From Maratus speciosus (taxonomy: Eukaryota; Arthropoda; Arachnida; Araneae; Salticidae), in the NCBI GenBank assembly GCA_963932465.1, contig OZ010791.1, positions 319,730,283-319,794,282 of the forward strand: a stretch of 64,000 nt of DNA, written 5' to 3'. The position numbers and the translations under genes were made by a program. Below are positions 45,180 to 55,746 of this stretch, piece by piece. Position 1 is the first letter of the stretch. Every line of letters starts with the position of its first letter. The notes under the pieces are model-generated. The model did no database searches. It was not told the origin of the DNA and saw nothing but the letters and a program-made list of their open reading frames with translations.

Positions 45180-47418
45180 CCCGAGAGTAGTCGCGACACT
45201 TTTTAGAACGTTAGTAGTCGCGTTCGGTCCATTTGCCGCCGTTACCAGCAGGCCGAAAACGAAGGGGAAACTTGCCGGTGTTATCAGATGATCGAAAACG
45301 GATAACGTAGGGTGAAAATATTGACTGAACTTTACAAGATTACAGCAATTATTCATTTTACAACCTTTTACAGCAAATTATTTATTTCGCTTAAGTATAT
45401 ATTCAGTTGGCATCTAGATAAATGTTTTTAATAACTCTTTCTTCGTTTTGCATAAATACTTAACAGTAAATAGTAAATGATTTGATTGAGTTTCTGATGT
45501 TACTATGAATCAATAATTAGTAGGAAAACATTTACGAATATGAATCTAAATTCGTGATAGGGGTATTTTTATTTTTTTGGAAGGACAGAATCAGAGTCAG
45601 GTAGATTTTTATGATACTCTGGTACTCTATATCCATTTAATAAAATAAAATTAATAAATTTAGCATCAATATATTACACTGACATTAAATTGAACAATTA
45701 AACTGAAAATAAAAACGGAACCTATGACATACAACAGCAAATCAAATACAATACCATTAATTCACCAGCATATTATATATATATATATATAATAAAGAAA
45801 AAGGTAAAAAAATACTTAATTTCGAAATTATAAATGTAAATGTTGTAACTACGTTTTATTTATTTATTTTGTGGGGTGTCTATGTGTGTATGATGGGGAA
45901 GAGGAGGGGGTGAGGCTCTCGAGATTTTATGATTAAATCCATTTGTCAAATGAAAATGCACGATTTGTAGTTTTTCTACTTATTTCAGGGTGGGAGCAGC
46001 GCCCCTGAATAAAAACTCTGGATACGAACTTCGCTTATATGAAGTAAATAATCAGTTATTGAAATTATATATTTAATTTAAATACATTTGCAATTGTAGA
46101 TTTAAATCCTAAGATGGATAAATTATTTTAATTAATAGAATCACTGATAGGTTCATCTTAATAGGGATGTATTTTACAGCAACTATTTAATTAAAATAAA
46201 TATTCAATTGTACATTTCATAATAAGGTATTATTATTATAATTTATTGTTTTATAATAACATTCATTAAAATAATAAAAACAATAAGAAATTTTCTCCGA
46301 AATTATAAATATGCAGCAATAATTTTATTTAAATGAATTTTCTCTCGTATTCTGAAAACCATTATTCTGAAAAATAGTTTGAACAATTGATGGACAACAA
46401 ATTTAAATTTGTTAGATACCGTCCCCAAGCCTCTATTGGATTTCAACAATAATAAAAAAACATTTTCTGCGGCATTGTTAAAAAAATGTGTTTTTACTAT
46501 AGATAAATTTTAGAAAAATACTTAAAATATTTTTTAAAATCATAGTATAAATATTCACTGAATTATCCAAAAGAGATTTTTATTTGCGTAATTTCTAACC
46601 TACATTATAAAATTCTAATTATTGTGCAAATAAATTATATGTATCTTCTTCGCAGATATACATACTACATTTCTGAGAAAACTGTTTTATCTTTCGAGTT
46701 TGTTTTATTGTACAAAAACGATACATTTCAGATTTTGGAGATACGGCATTTTTTTTACTGATTCCCACAAAATTCTCTTCTCTTTTTTTTTAATGGTTTG
46801 GCTGTGTTATTGTCTGTTTTTTTTTTTTTTTCATTTATATGTTCCGGTAATAAATGGAAAGCAACTTCTTTCAAATAATGGTGATGAATTTCCCTTTTTT
46901 TCCATATTTAAACGATTATCAATTTGAGAATTTATTCCCGCAATGTTTGACAATGAAGAAAAAAAGTAAGTGACCATCAATCAGTTTTTTGCGCGAACTG
47001 ACTTCACAACTAATATAATAAAACAATTTTAAGTAACATTTTAAAAGTAAAAAAAAAGTATTCTATGAACGGGTAAAATAGCAGTAAGAAGAAAGACGAA
47101 ATAACAACAGAGAGAGAGTCCGTACTTCGAAGAAACTTTACCCCGCAGATTTCGCGGGAATGGGAAAAGATGAACACGAGGGGGAAAAATTCAACTAACA
47201 CAAGTGGTCGCAACGCGGTCATTTAGACCGATTGAAACTTAAGAATGTGATAAAATGCTAAGAAATAGCAGGAATGACTTGCAATTTTACTACACAAGAG
47301 TGTGAACACTCAAGGTCAGCTACACGGAATTTGGCTATCGTAACTTTAACAGGAAATGAGTTACAGGAAGATAACGAATTTCGGGCGGGGAAAAGACCAA
47401 CGCGCGACTATTAACGGG
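45180..47418. mobile_element. piggyBac-like element with TTAA ends, no transposase
   Basis: TTAA flanks both sides (45176-45179 and 47419-47422), exactly bordering the inverted ends CCCGAGAGTAGTCGCG on the left and CCCGTTAATAGTCGCG read inward from the right. A CCC start next to TTAA is the piggyBac hallmark. GC-richer subterminal parts (45180-45320, 47090-47418) surround an AT-rich interior with no transposase. Minus-strand frames at 45168-45356 and 47010-47222 lie in the terminal regions and look non-coding. Confidence 0.75.
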
Positions 47419-48928
47419 TTAAAACAACAGTTATGTTATTTTTATTTTTATTTCCTAATATATGATGGCGTCTTTTGTATGATAGCACTTACTTGTGTTA
47501 AACTAAGTTAATCTTTAACAGTAACACTATTTCCTCATCTCTGTTAAAGCATACGAATAAATTTACTGCATTTTTTGCTAAGAAAAGTTTAGCTTTTCTA
47601 ATTATCTTAAGCTTATAAAATATTTTTCAATATAAAATAGCTTTACATTTTTATTATATGTTCAAAATTTGTCATATTGAAAGAATGTTTTTGAGACTGG
47701 AAATGTTTCTTTATAATATATAAACATTCCAAACCTCAAATTATACAGTTAATATTAAATTAATAATGTTTTAATGTAACTATATTTATCCACATCTATT
47801 TATATAAAATCCAAGTCTCTGTGTGTCCCTCACTATTCCGGTAGGACCGCCTCATTGAAATGAGTAATTGTTGAAAAATATTAATGCAGGGTTACCACAG
47901 TAGCACCAAATGTTAGCCAACTTGGCGATAGCTGGCTAATTTGGCGAAATTCCCATTTAAAACCATTAATCTTTCATAATGGAGGTCACCGAAATTTAAT
48001 TTAAACTCCACTCTTTTAAGATATTTTTTCGAAATCTATAGGTGAGAATTTAAAGTACATTTTTACATCTTCCTAACCGATACTACTAATAAAATAACCG
48101 CCAATAGACAACGGTGTACTGTGTGAGCTCCTAACTGCGCGATTTTAATGTGCTTTAGGTACTTTTCCAGTATAGGTGCCTTGGCGAAAAAGGAAATTTG
48201 GTAACATATTTTCCGGGAACACTGTTTTGTTTTATATACACACGCATTTTTTTCGATATTTATACGATTTATTTAACATAAAAAAGCCGTTTCTCTAATT
48301 TTATACAGACACAGATGTAATTTGTACATAAAAACATCAATAATATACATATAAAACAAACAAAAACGCTCATTAAATTTGTTTTCATAGCTGTTTATAT
48401 GATTTGACAACAAATCTCGATATTTTTCCGTTATACGGACACCATGCCAAAATGTATGCTAATGTGCCAATTATTTCAAAATGCTAAAAGATATTTGTAA
48501 TTTTATGCCAGCAGTTTAATATGAGTTTTATTTTATTGCTTTATTTTATAACAGTTATTTGTTCACTTATTTTAAGTATATATTTGTGATTTGATGAAAT
48601 AGTTCGTAAAAGTCTGTAATTTTCAAATGTAATATTTTTTAAATGCTCACTTTAGTACCGACAATGGTTTTTCTTTTATTTTTCAAATGCTTCAATTCAC
48701 GATTTTGCGCCAACTATTACGCTTGGCGACAATGGTGTCCGCATAACGGAAAAGTACCCAAATCTCACTTTCTGATGCCCAAATTACACCAAGCTTTTTT
48801 TAAAAAAATGCCAAAGCCTCTACAGTGGAAAAGTACCAAACTGTCTATTATTTTGCGCTATCCGTGTTATAGTTTGTACTATATGCAAAGGGAGTGGAGC
48901 GAAGAGTTTAAACATTAAATATTATAGT

Positions 48929-49151
48929 TTCGGCACAGATGTTATATACGCGCATAACATTAATATTGGCGCGATTTTTTCTGACGCCAATGTCATATAC
49001 ACAACGGGTACTTAACTGGTGCCAAAGTGTCGTAATTTTGCTTGATATGGTAATCCGGATGTTGTTGTTTATGCTGTTGATGTTTTCGCCAAATTGGCGT
49101 CGGAAAAAAATCGCGCCAATATATGATAACGTATATGACAACTGTGCCAAA
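48929..49151. mobile_element. ~220-bp palindromic MITE, copy 1
   Basis: About 60 bp at each end are inverted copies. GGCACAGATGTTATATACG on the left mirrors ...CGTATATGACAACTGTGCC on the right. Both arms continue into ATTGGCGCGATTTTTT...GACGCCAAT. The unique centre (near 49000-49080) recurs in reverse complement in copy 2. No coding capacity; overlapping frames in both strands are artefacts. Confidence 0.7.
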
Positions 49152-49335
49152 GTTTCTATAAAGCAGTATAAGACTAAAAAATTAAGAATAAAATAAATGC
49201 AAAATAAGACTAAAGAAGAAAGAAAAATCATGCGTTAAGCATATAATATGAAACACTTTCCAACACATCCTGAATGCTTTAACAAAACTTCGTTATTTAG
49301 GAAAATAACGTAAATATAACGTTACTTCTTTGCTA

Positions 49336-49572
49336 TCCCGTCGACCAATTTCGCCGAATTATATAAATCGCCACATCAGTAGTAAAACATTAATAAAAAT
49401 ACAAATTAAACATCGAATTAATGGTTTTATTGGCCATTATTGGCCTTTAATCTTACAATTAATTAATTAATGGCAACTATTATTGGCAATTAATCTTACA
49501 ATTAGTTAATTAATGGCAACCATTATTGGCAATTAATCTTACAATTTGGCGACAGTAATTTGGTCGACGGGA
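49336..49572. mobile_element. 237-bp MITE with TA target and 43-bp internal repeats
   Basis: The ends TCCCGTCGACCAATTT and AAATTGGTCGAC-like GTCGACGGGA are near-perfect inverted repeats flanked by TA. The interior has three direct 43-bp repeats marked by 'aatcttacaatt' at about 49449, 49492 and 49535. A related single end occurs at about 55974 within the Helitron-like insertion in the gypsy element. Confidence 0.65.
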
Positions 49573-49972
49573 TAACTAAGTAAACATTTTAGAAAACGCA
49601 TAAAAAAATTTTAAAATTGATTTCAGCAGTTACCGTCCATAGCCAATAGTACCGTTATTATATGCCACAATTTAGCTAAAATTTAATTTAAACTACTCTT
49701 AAAACTACTGAAATCACATTTCCAGATATTATCATCCATAGACGTTTATGTATCCAATTCTTTGCGTGACCATTTATATCATTTTATCTATATTCTACAA
49801 ACATTTCTTAGGAAACTAAATGCAGTTCAGCGTAAAAATGCATAACTCCTTTAAAAACCACCTTTAACCACCTTCTTGGCGAGAAAGAAGTTTGCCAACG
49901 TATTTTCTGGCAACCTATTTACTGCTTCATACTCACAAGCAATTTTTTTCATATGTATACAATTTGGCACAG

Positions 49973-50115
49973 ATATCATATTTTGGCGCGATTTTATTCC
50001 GACGCCAATTTGGCGAAAACATCAACAGCATAAACAACATTCGGGTTACCATTACAAGCAAAATAACGACACTTTGGCGCCAGTTAAGTACCCGGTGCAT
50101 ATATGACATCGGCGT

Positions 50116-50147
<32 letters not shown>

Positions 50148-50181
50148 GCGCCAATATGGGCGTATATGACATCTGTGCCGA
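49973..50181. mobile_element. ~210-bp palindromic MITE, copy 2 (inverted relative to copy 1)
   Basis: Left arm TTGGCACAGATATCATATTT, right arm ...CATCTGTGCCGA, with the internal TTGGCGCGATTTTATTCCGA/cgcgccaat arms. The central sequence is the reverse complement of copy 1. An A30 run (50117-50146) has expanded in the right arm. Confidence 0.7.
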
Positions 50182-50236
50182 CAATTTAATATAAAAAAAG
50201 CTATTTACCCATTTTTATAAAGAAACAGAAGTAATT

Positions 50237-50559
50237 TTTGCACAGATGTCATATACGCATGGGGGTTGGCGTGATTTTTCTATGACGCCAATTTAGCAGA
50301 AATCTCGCTTTCGAATACCAGTTACTTACATATTTTTCAATTATTTGCTATCATTTTGAAAAGGAAATAACTATAAATAAATAAAAGTTTGAATAATAAC
50401 TATAGATCAAAGCAGTTTATATAATTAAAAAACAGAAAATAAAAGTAATTAAACAATTTATTAATAAATAAAAAACAATAGCTGGGTTACCATGACAGGC
50501 AAAATAACACCATTTTTGCGCCAGTTAGGTATCCCGGTTCATATCTGAAATCTGTGCCG
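50237..50559. mobile_element. Palindromic MITE, copy 3, interrupted
   Basis: The left arm (TTTTTGCACAGATGTCATAT, then GTTGGCGTGATTTTT) and the right arm (gcgccagttaggtatcccgg, then ATCTGTGCCGT) match copy 2. They are separated by about 170 bp of extra AT-rich sequence at roughly 50305-50480. Confidence 0.5.
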
Positions 50560-52011
50560 TAATTTGCATATAAAAAAAAATTATATATATTTAGAAACGA
50601 TTTTTTTATGTATATAAGTGCATATATAAACAAAGATAAAAGTTCATTAGATATGTTTTCATAGCTGTTTATATATTTTCGCAACGTATCTCACTTTCTG
50701 ATGCCCGAATCGCGCCATGCTTTTTTTAAAAATGCGCTATAATGGAAAAGTACTTAAATAAATAATTAACAGAAATAACAAATTATGCAAAACTAAAACT
50801 TTTTATTTCGAGATCAAAGCATTGTTTTTAATTTCGATTAAAAATACTTATATCCTTGGATAATTTCAATTGAAATTAGGTTCACAGCTTAATATCTCAT
50901 TCCATAAACCTAAACAAACACAAGTGATTCATTCATCGTGAAACGTCAAAAATATTAAATCATTGAGGTAATCATTCACAAAGTAAGCTCTCCATACAAA
51001 GTAAGTTCTCTAACAATCAATGGGCAATATTCTAATGACGTCATAGTAGGTAAAATGGTGGCGGTATCGTTTGTTTATGGTTTGTAATCACAAAGATTTA
51101 ATTTTGCAATGTCTCTTAGTTACATTATTTTATTGTCATAGTTATGAGCTCAGAAAAAAAGCCTAATTTTTCATTATTTAGTTATTAAAGACGGAAAAAA
51201 ATCATAAATGCATGATTTGAAAATTTTAAATAATTTTCTTTCTTAATACTAAAAAATAACATCGGGAAGTTACAGCGGGTTTAAATTAAATAAGTTTAAC
51301 TGTTTAATTCTGTTGTACTATTCAAAATAACTGTATTTATTAGATTTCAGTACTCAACATCAGGGCCCGATTAAACTTTGAAGTTAGAGGAATTACAATG
51401 TCATTTCAGGACCTTTCTTTTGGAGAAGCTTTTCTAAATTCCATATATACATGGAAAATCTTCAGTGTTAGAAATATTATTCCTAGGACTGACATAACAC
51501 GAGAACGGCCTGCAATTTTACACAAGTTTTGAAAGCTACTTTATATCAGAAATTTTACTAAAAACTCAATTTCGCCAACGTCGTAACCAAGATCGTGAAG
51601 CACACACATATAATACCATATAATACCATTTCATATGAAATCGTATACGATAATTTAATAGCTTTTAACCTTACTTCAAGTGTGTTATTTATTTATTTTT
51701 AAGGCTCAACAATCTAAATTGTCCAATATATGAATTTAAAAAAATGTAAACAAAGATTGAATAGACATGACCGCAAAAAGCCTCAAAACTGCATAACACT
51801 TAGAACCAAACTGTGCAGATTAGTGGTCTTCTACTGTACACAGTTTTTCATAAATGTGCTTCGTTCTTAAAATGTGTTATTTTCATCTATCGCTGCGGAA
51901 CAAGCGAGAAAACTCATATTCTTGCACATGAGTTGTATATATCTTTATATCTAAATTTCCGTCATTTTTGACGGGCTACCTTTCTAGTTTATTATATTTA
52001 CTAAATGTAAC

Positions 52012-52262
52012 TGTCATATCCCAATCAAACAATAGTTGAGATCTGCGTTAATAGATGGCAGCACTACACAATCTGTTTATAAGGTATCGCATGTTACCAG
52101 AGTAATCCACGCAGTTGCAAGAGATGACTTGTTCTAAGAGCTGCGTTAGCAGCTGCTGTAAATAATGTAAATAATAAACTATAAGTAATCTTATAATTAT
52201 GCATTCTTCCTTAGTTAAGAGTAATTAGTTAAGAATAATAATAAGAGCGTGGCGATATAAAA
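52012..52262 (+). repeat. 5' LTR of the gypsy element
   Basis: Begins TGTCATATCCC and ends ...GGCGATATAAAA, aligned over its length to the 3' LTR. The ends are TG...AA here and TG...TA in the 3' copy rather than the standard TG...CA. Confidence 0.85.
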
Positions 52263-52263
52263 G

Positions 52264-52280
52264 TGGCGACGAATGGGATT
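52264..52280 (+). promoter_or_regulatory. Primer-binding site candidate
   Basis: TGGCGACGAATGGGATT begins two bases after the 5' LTR. It starts with TGG, as expected for pairing to a tRNA CCA end. The primer tRNA is not identified. Confidence 0.5.
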
Positions 52281-52352
52281 TAACCCAAATTGAAATGTTG
52301 TGAATTTTTTTTTATTATTATTGAAAAAGAAGAAGAAAAAAGAGAACGAGAA

Positions 52353-52859
52353 ATGGCTGATAAAGAAATAATTTCTCTGGGACGCTTAGAAGAACATAAT
52401 GCGAATGTTCCTTGGAATATTTACGTCGAGAAAATTGATTTTTATTTCTCAGCGAATAGCATAAAAAATGATGAAATAAAGAAGAATATTTTACTAAGCT
52501 CTGTTGGAACAACAACTTTTGCTATTTTACGAGATATTATTGTTCCGAATACGCTGAAAGAAATCAGTTTCGAGGATCTTTTAAAGAAAGCTAAGGATCA
52601 TTTTTCACCACGCCCTAGTGAAATTCTGGAGCGATTTAAGTTCCAGAAACGACTAAGGAAGCAAGGAGAGAATATAGCCGATTTCATACAAGATTTGCGT
52701 CGGTTATCCGAATATTGCAACTTCGGAAATACCTTTAATGATCGCCTGCGTGATCAGTTGGTGTTTGGGATTCAGGATGAAAAGATACAACAAAAAATTC
52801 TGGATTCTAAAGATTTAACGTTTCAAACAGCCAGCGGTGGTAATAGCCGAGCCATTTGA
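52353..52859 (+). pseudogene. gypsy Gag, capsid part
   Basis: The likely start is the Met at 52353 (MADKEIISLGRLEEHNANVP); the 21 upstream codons are a low-complexity Glu/Lys run. The ~168 residues carry the Retrotrans_gag pattern, with WNIYVEKIDFYF near the start and FSPRPSEILERFKFQKR, then GENIADFIQDLRRLSEYCNFG and LRDQLVFGI in the second half. A frameshift near 52840 ends the frame at 52859. The downstream frame (52837-53664) continues the protein. Confidence 0.8.
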
Positions 52860-53664
52860 GATAACTGAAGCTGGAGTGAAATCCCTACACATCGGAGATA
52901 GTACGACTGTCAATCAAGTGCGTGTTTCGATAGGAGAGAAATCGAAAGTGGAGAAGTTCGCTCATGCACCTAAGCCTAAAGAAGATAAATTCGCGCCTGA
53001 GAAACCGTGTTACAGATGTTCTAAAAATCATAATCCCAAATTATGCCCTTTTAAATCTGCAGAATGTCATTTCTGCCATCGATTGGGTGATTTAAAAATT
53101 TGTTGTCGAAATAGAAAATTTGGAATGGAAAGTGAGAAACCTTTTAAGAACAGAAGAATTAAAACTGTGCAGGAAGAACATTGTTTAAATTTTATGGACG
53201 ACAACTCCAATAAGGTGTCATGGATAAAATCGGTTAAAATAAATGGTGTAAAAATACAATTTGAAATTGATAGTTGTGCGGCTCATACTGTTGTAAGTAA
53301 AAGTGTTGCTCATAAATTGTTCTCAGGTAAGCAGCCTTTAATTAAATCTAATATTAAATTACATACTTATACTAAAGACTCTTTAACTGTTTTGGGGGAA
53401 TTAAAAGTAAATGCTGTTGTTGATGAATATTCTATACCTGATTTAAGAATATTGGTAATTAAAGAGGAGGGTCCGAGTCTAATCGGAAAAACTTGGTTAA
53501 AAGCATCAAAATTATTTTGGCCTAATGTAAATATGATTAAAAGCATTTCAAAAGATGATTTAATTAGAAATTTTCCTGATGTTTTTGCTGACGGGATCGG
53601 GACAATCAAGGGTCCTGCCGTGTCAATAAAATTGAAAAAAAGATGCAAAACCCGTGTTTCTTAA
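52837..53664 (+). pseudogene. gypsy nucleocapsid knuckles and aspartic protease
   Basis: It continues gag after a frameshift. CYRCSKNHNPKLC and CHFCHRLGDLKICC are two zinc-knuckle positions, the second lacking its His. The protease follows, with VKINGVKIQFEIDSCAAHTV. The catalytic motif reads DSC where active enzymes have DSG or DTG, a likely inactivating change. ILVIKEEGPSLIGKTWLK, the usual second half, comes later. The frame enters the RT linker (FPDVFADGIGTIKG) and breaks at 53664 by a one-base shift near 53640. Confidence 0.8.
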
Positions 53665-54112
53665 GTCTCGACCTGTTCCTTTTGCTGTAAGAAAAGCTAC
53701 TGATGTAGAATTGGAACGATTAACTAATGAGGGTATTTAAAAACCTCTTGATCATTCAGAATGGGCTAGTCCTATAGTAATTGTTCCTAAGCCTAATGGT
53801 TCTGTTAGAATATGTGGTGATTATAGAGCAACAGTAAATGCAAATACTTAAAATGATAATTATTCTCTTCCTAGAATGGAAGAATTATTTTCTAAATTAT
53901 CAGGTAGTAAATTTTTTGCTGTTTTTGATTTAAAAGATGCTTATTTACAACAACCTGTAGATAACGAAAGTAGTAATATTTTGTCTATAAATACACATAA
54001 AGGTTTATTCAATGTGTTACGATTAGCATTTGGGGTAAAATGTGCTCCGGGTATGTTTCAAAGAAAAATTGAACATATTAAAAAAAAATTTAATGTGTTG
54101 GTGTATTTTTAG
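53645..54112 (+). pseudogene. gypsy reverse transcriptase, N-terminal half
   Basis: KPVFLKSRPVPFAVR, then [20 protein letters not shown], then an intact 78-codon frame (53876-54112) with FFAVFDLKDAYLQQPV (motif A Asp) and LRLAFGVKCAPGMFQ. In-frame TAA codons lie at about 53738 and 53849. The catalytic YxDD motif is destroyed at 54110-54120, where a TAG and a frameshift fall between VLVYF and DVIIS. The enzyme is therefore dead at its active site. Confidence 0.8.
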
Positions 54113-54840
54113 TTGATGTTATCATAAGTGCTAGTAATGAATCAGAACATTCTGAAAGAGTTGAAAGTGCTCTGAAATGCTTTTCTGAGCATGGTATAAG
54201 ATTAAATAAGGAAAAATTAAAATTTATGGTTTCGGAAGTTTCTTATTTAGGTCATAAAATATCTCGGGAAGGAATTAGACCTATTCCAGAAAAAGTTAAT
54301 GCTATTTTGAATACTCCTATTCCAAATAATGTGTCACAATTGCGTTCATTTTTAGGCTTACTTTCTTATTATGGAAACTTCCTGCCTAATATTTCAGATG
54401 TTTTAGAACATTTACATAGATTATTAGATAATAATGTAAACTGGACATGGTCAGAAAAGCATGAAAAAGCGTTTCAAAAAGTGAAACAATTATTATGTAC
54501 ATCTCCTGTTTTAGAATTATATGATGTTAACAAAGATATAGTGGTAAACTGTGATGATTCTGAATATGGTATAGGGTCAGTTTTAAGCCACATTGTTGAG
54601 GGTAAAGAGAAACCTATTGCTTATGCTTCGAGAACTTGAAGAACTTCGAAAACTGAAAGAAATTATGCAATGATTGATAAAGAAGCTTTATCTGTAATGT
54701 TTGGTGTCACTAAATTTCACCAATATTTAGCTAGAAAAAAATTTAAAATTATAACAGATCATAAACCCTTAATTAGATTATTTGATCCTGTTAAAAAGGT
54801 ACCTGATACATTATCCCCTAGAATGCTGAGATGGTAGTTA
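54113..54840 (+). pseudogene. gypsy RT thumb and RNase H
   Basis: SASNESEHSERV leads into the 54226-54639 frame: SYLGHKISREGIRPIPEKV, FLGLLSYYGNFLPN, and RNase H opening VVNCDDSEYGIGSVLSH. An in-frame TGA (54637-54639) and TAG (54838-54840) interrupt an otherwise continuous reading through YAMIDKEALSVMFGVTKFHQ and TDHKPLIRLFDP. The sequence continues in frame into the integrase part. Confidence 0.8.
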
Positions 54841-55743
54841 ATGTTAGTTGGGTATGATTATACAATTGAGTATCGCGAAGATAAAAATAATAAAAATGCT
54901 GACGCATTAAGTAGATTACCTCTCCCAGAAACTGTAAATATACTGAGTAATCCTGCGGAAATAATGTTCGTTTCACATAATGATAATTGGCCTATTACGT
55001 CTAAAACTATTGCAAAGTGGACAACTGAAAATCCTGTAACTAAACAAATTTTAGAGTGGGTGTTACATGGGTGGCCGCGGAAGGTTAAACAAGAAGAATA
55101 TCAACCATATTTTCGTAGAAGGGAGGAAATTTCCTGTCTAGAAAATTGTGTATTGTGGGGACATAGAGTGATCGTACCAGAGGAAGGCCGTGGATATATA
55201 TTAAAATTACTGCATTCTGTTCATCAAGGTATATCGAGCATGAAAGCGATAGCTAGGGGGCTACTTTGGTGGCCAAATATGGATAAAGAAATTGAACAAA
55301 TGGTAAATTCTTGTAATAGATATCAGATGTTTGCGAGGGATTGTCCCAAAATGGAACCCTTGAAAAGGAAATCTGAACTGCCCTGGGAAAGGATCCATAT
55401 AGATCATGCCGGTCCTTTCGAAGGTAAAATGTTTTTAATAGTAGTCGATTCTTATACTAAATGGCTGGAGGTAGAGGTAGTACCCAGGTCTGATAATAAA
55501 ACTACAATTAAGGTATTAAGGAGAATTTTTGCCACATTTGGATTACCTGTTGAATTGGTCAGTGATAATGGTCCCGCGTTCACAAGTGATGAATTTGAGG
55601 AATATCTTAAAAATAATGGAGTTAAGCATACGCCTGTTCCACCTTATCATCCGTCTTCGAACAGACAAGCGGAAAGGTATGTGCAAAATGTTAAAAATTG
55701 TCTTAAAAAGCTTGATAAAAGTGACATAACATTGTCAATTTGA
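54841..55743 (+). CDS. gypsy integrase: H2C2 zinc domain and DDE core
   Basis: This 300-codon frame is the longest intact piece. It starts at the end of RNase H (DYTIEYREDKNNKNADALSR). It continues with the zinc-binding LLHSVHQGISSMKA...MVNSCNRYQ, in which the last Cys is replaced by Tyr. The catalytic core follows: RIHIDHAGPFEGKMFLIVVD (first Asp), LVSDNGPAFTSDEF (second Asp) and PSSNRQAERYVQNVK (Glu). All three catalytic acids are present. The frame stops at 55743, just before the Helitron-like insertion, and the integrase C terminus resumes at 57176. Confidence 0.8.
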   Translation: MLVGYDYTIEYREDKNNKNADALSRLPLPETVNILSNPAEIMFVSHNDNWPITSKTIAKWTTENPVTKQILEWVLHGWPRKVKQEEYQPYFRRREEISCLENCVLWGHRVIVPEEGRGYILKLLHSVHQGISSMKAIARGLLWWPNMDKEIEQMVNSCNRYQMFARDCPKMEPLKRKSELPWERIHIDHAGPFEGKMFLIVVDSYTKWLEVEVVPRSDNKTTIKVLRRIFATFGLPVELVSDNGPAFTSDEFEEYLKNNGVKHTPVPPYHPSSNRQAERYVQNVKNCLKKLDKSDITLSI

Positions 55744-55746
55744 CGA

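Larger units (their letters stand above)
47795..51987 (+). mobile_element. Helitron-like element (4.2 kb), non-autonomous, rich in MITEs
   Basis: The 5' end TCTATTTATATAAAATCCAA and the following gtctctgtgtgtccct resemble Helitron starts. The 3' end has a hairpin CCGTCA-tttt-TGACGG (51959-51974), nine bases of spacer and CTAG (51984-51987), followed by T. The flanks are A on the left and T on the right with no TSD, as for Helitrons. I see no RepHel helicase. The interior is full of inverted and repeated sequence, including several short TIR elements listed separately. The pairing of these two ends as one element is an inference. Confidence 0.55.

Noticed and set aside
45168..45356. 62-codon frame as part of a piggyBac transposase
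   Set aside because: It overlaps the terminal repeat itself and shows none of the DDE-type piggyBac blocks.
48643..49231. 85-107-codon frames on both strands
   Set aside because: They fall in the palindromic MITE and the surrounding repeat; the two strands mirror each other because of the inverted arms.
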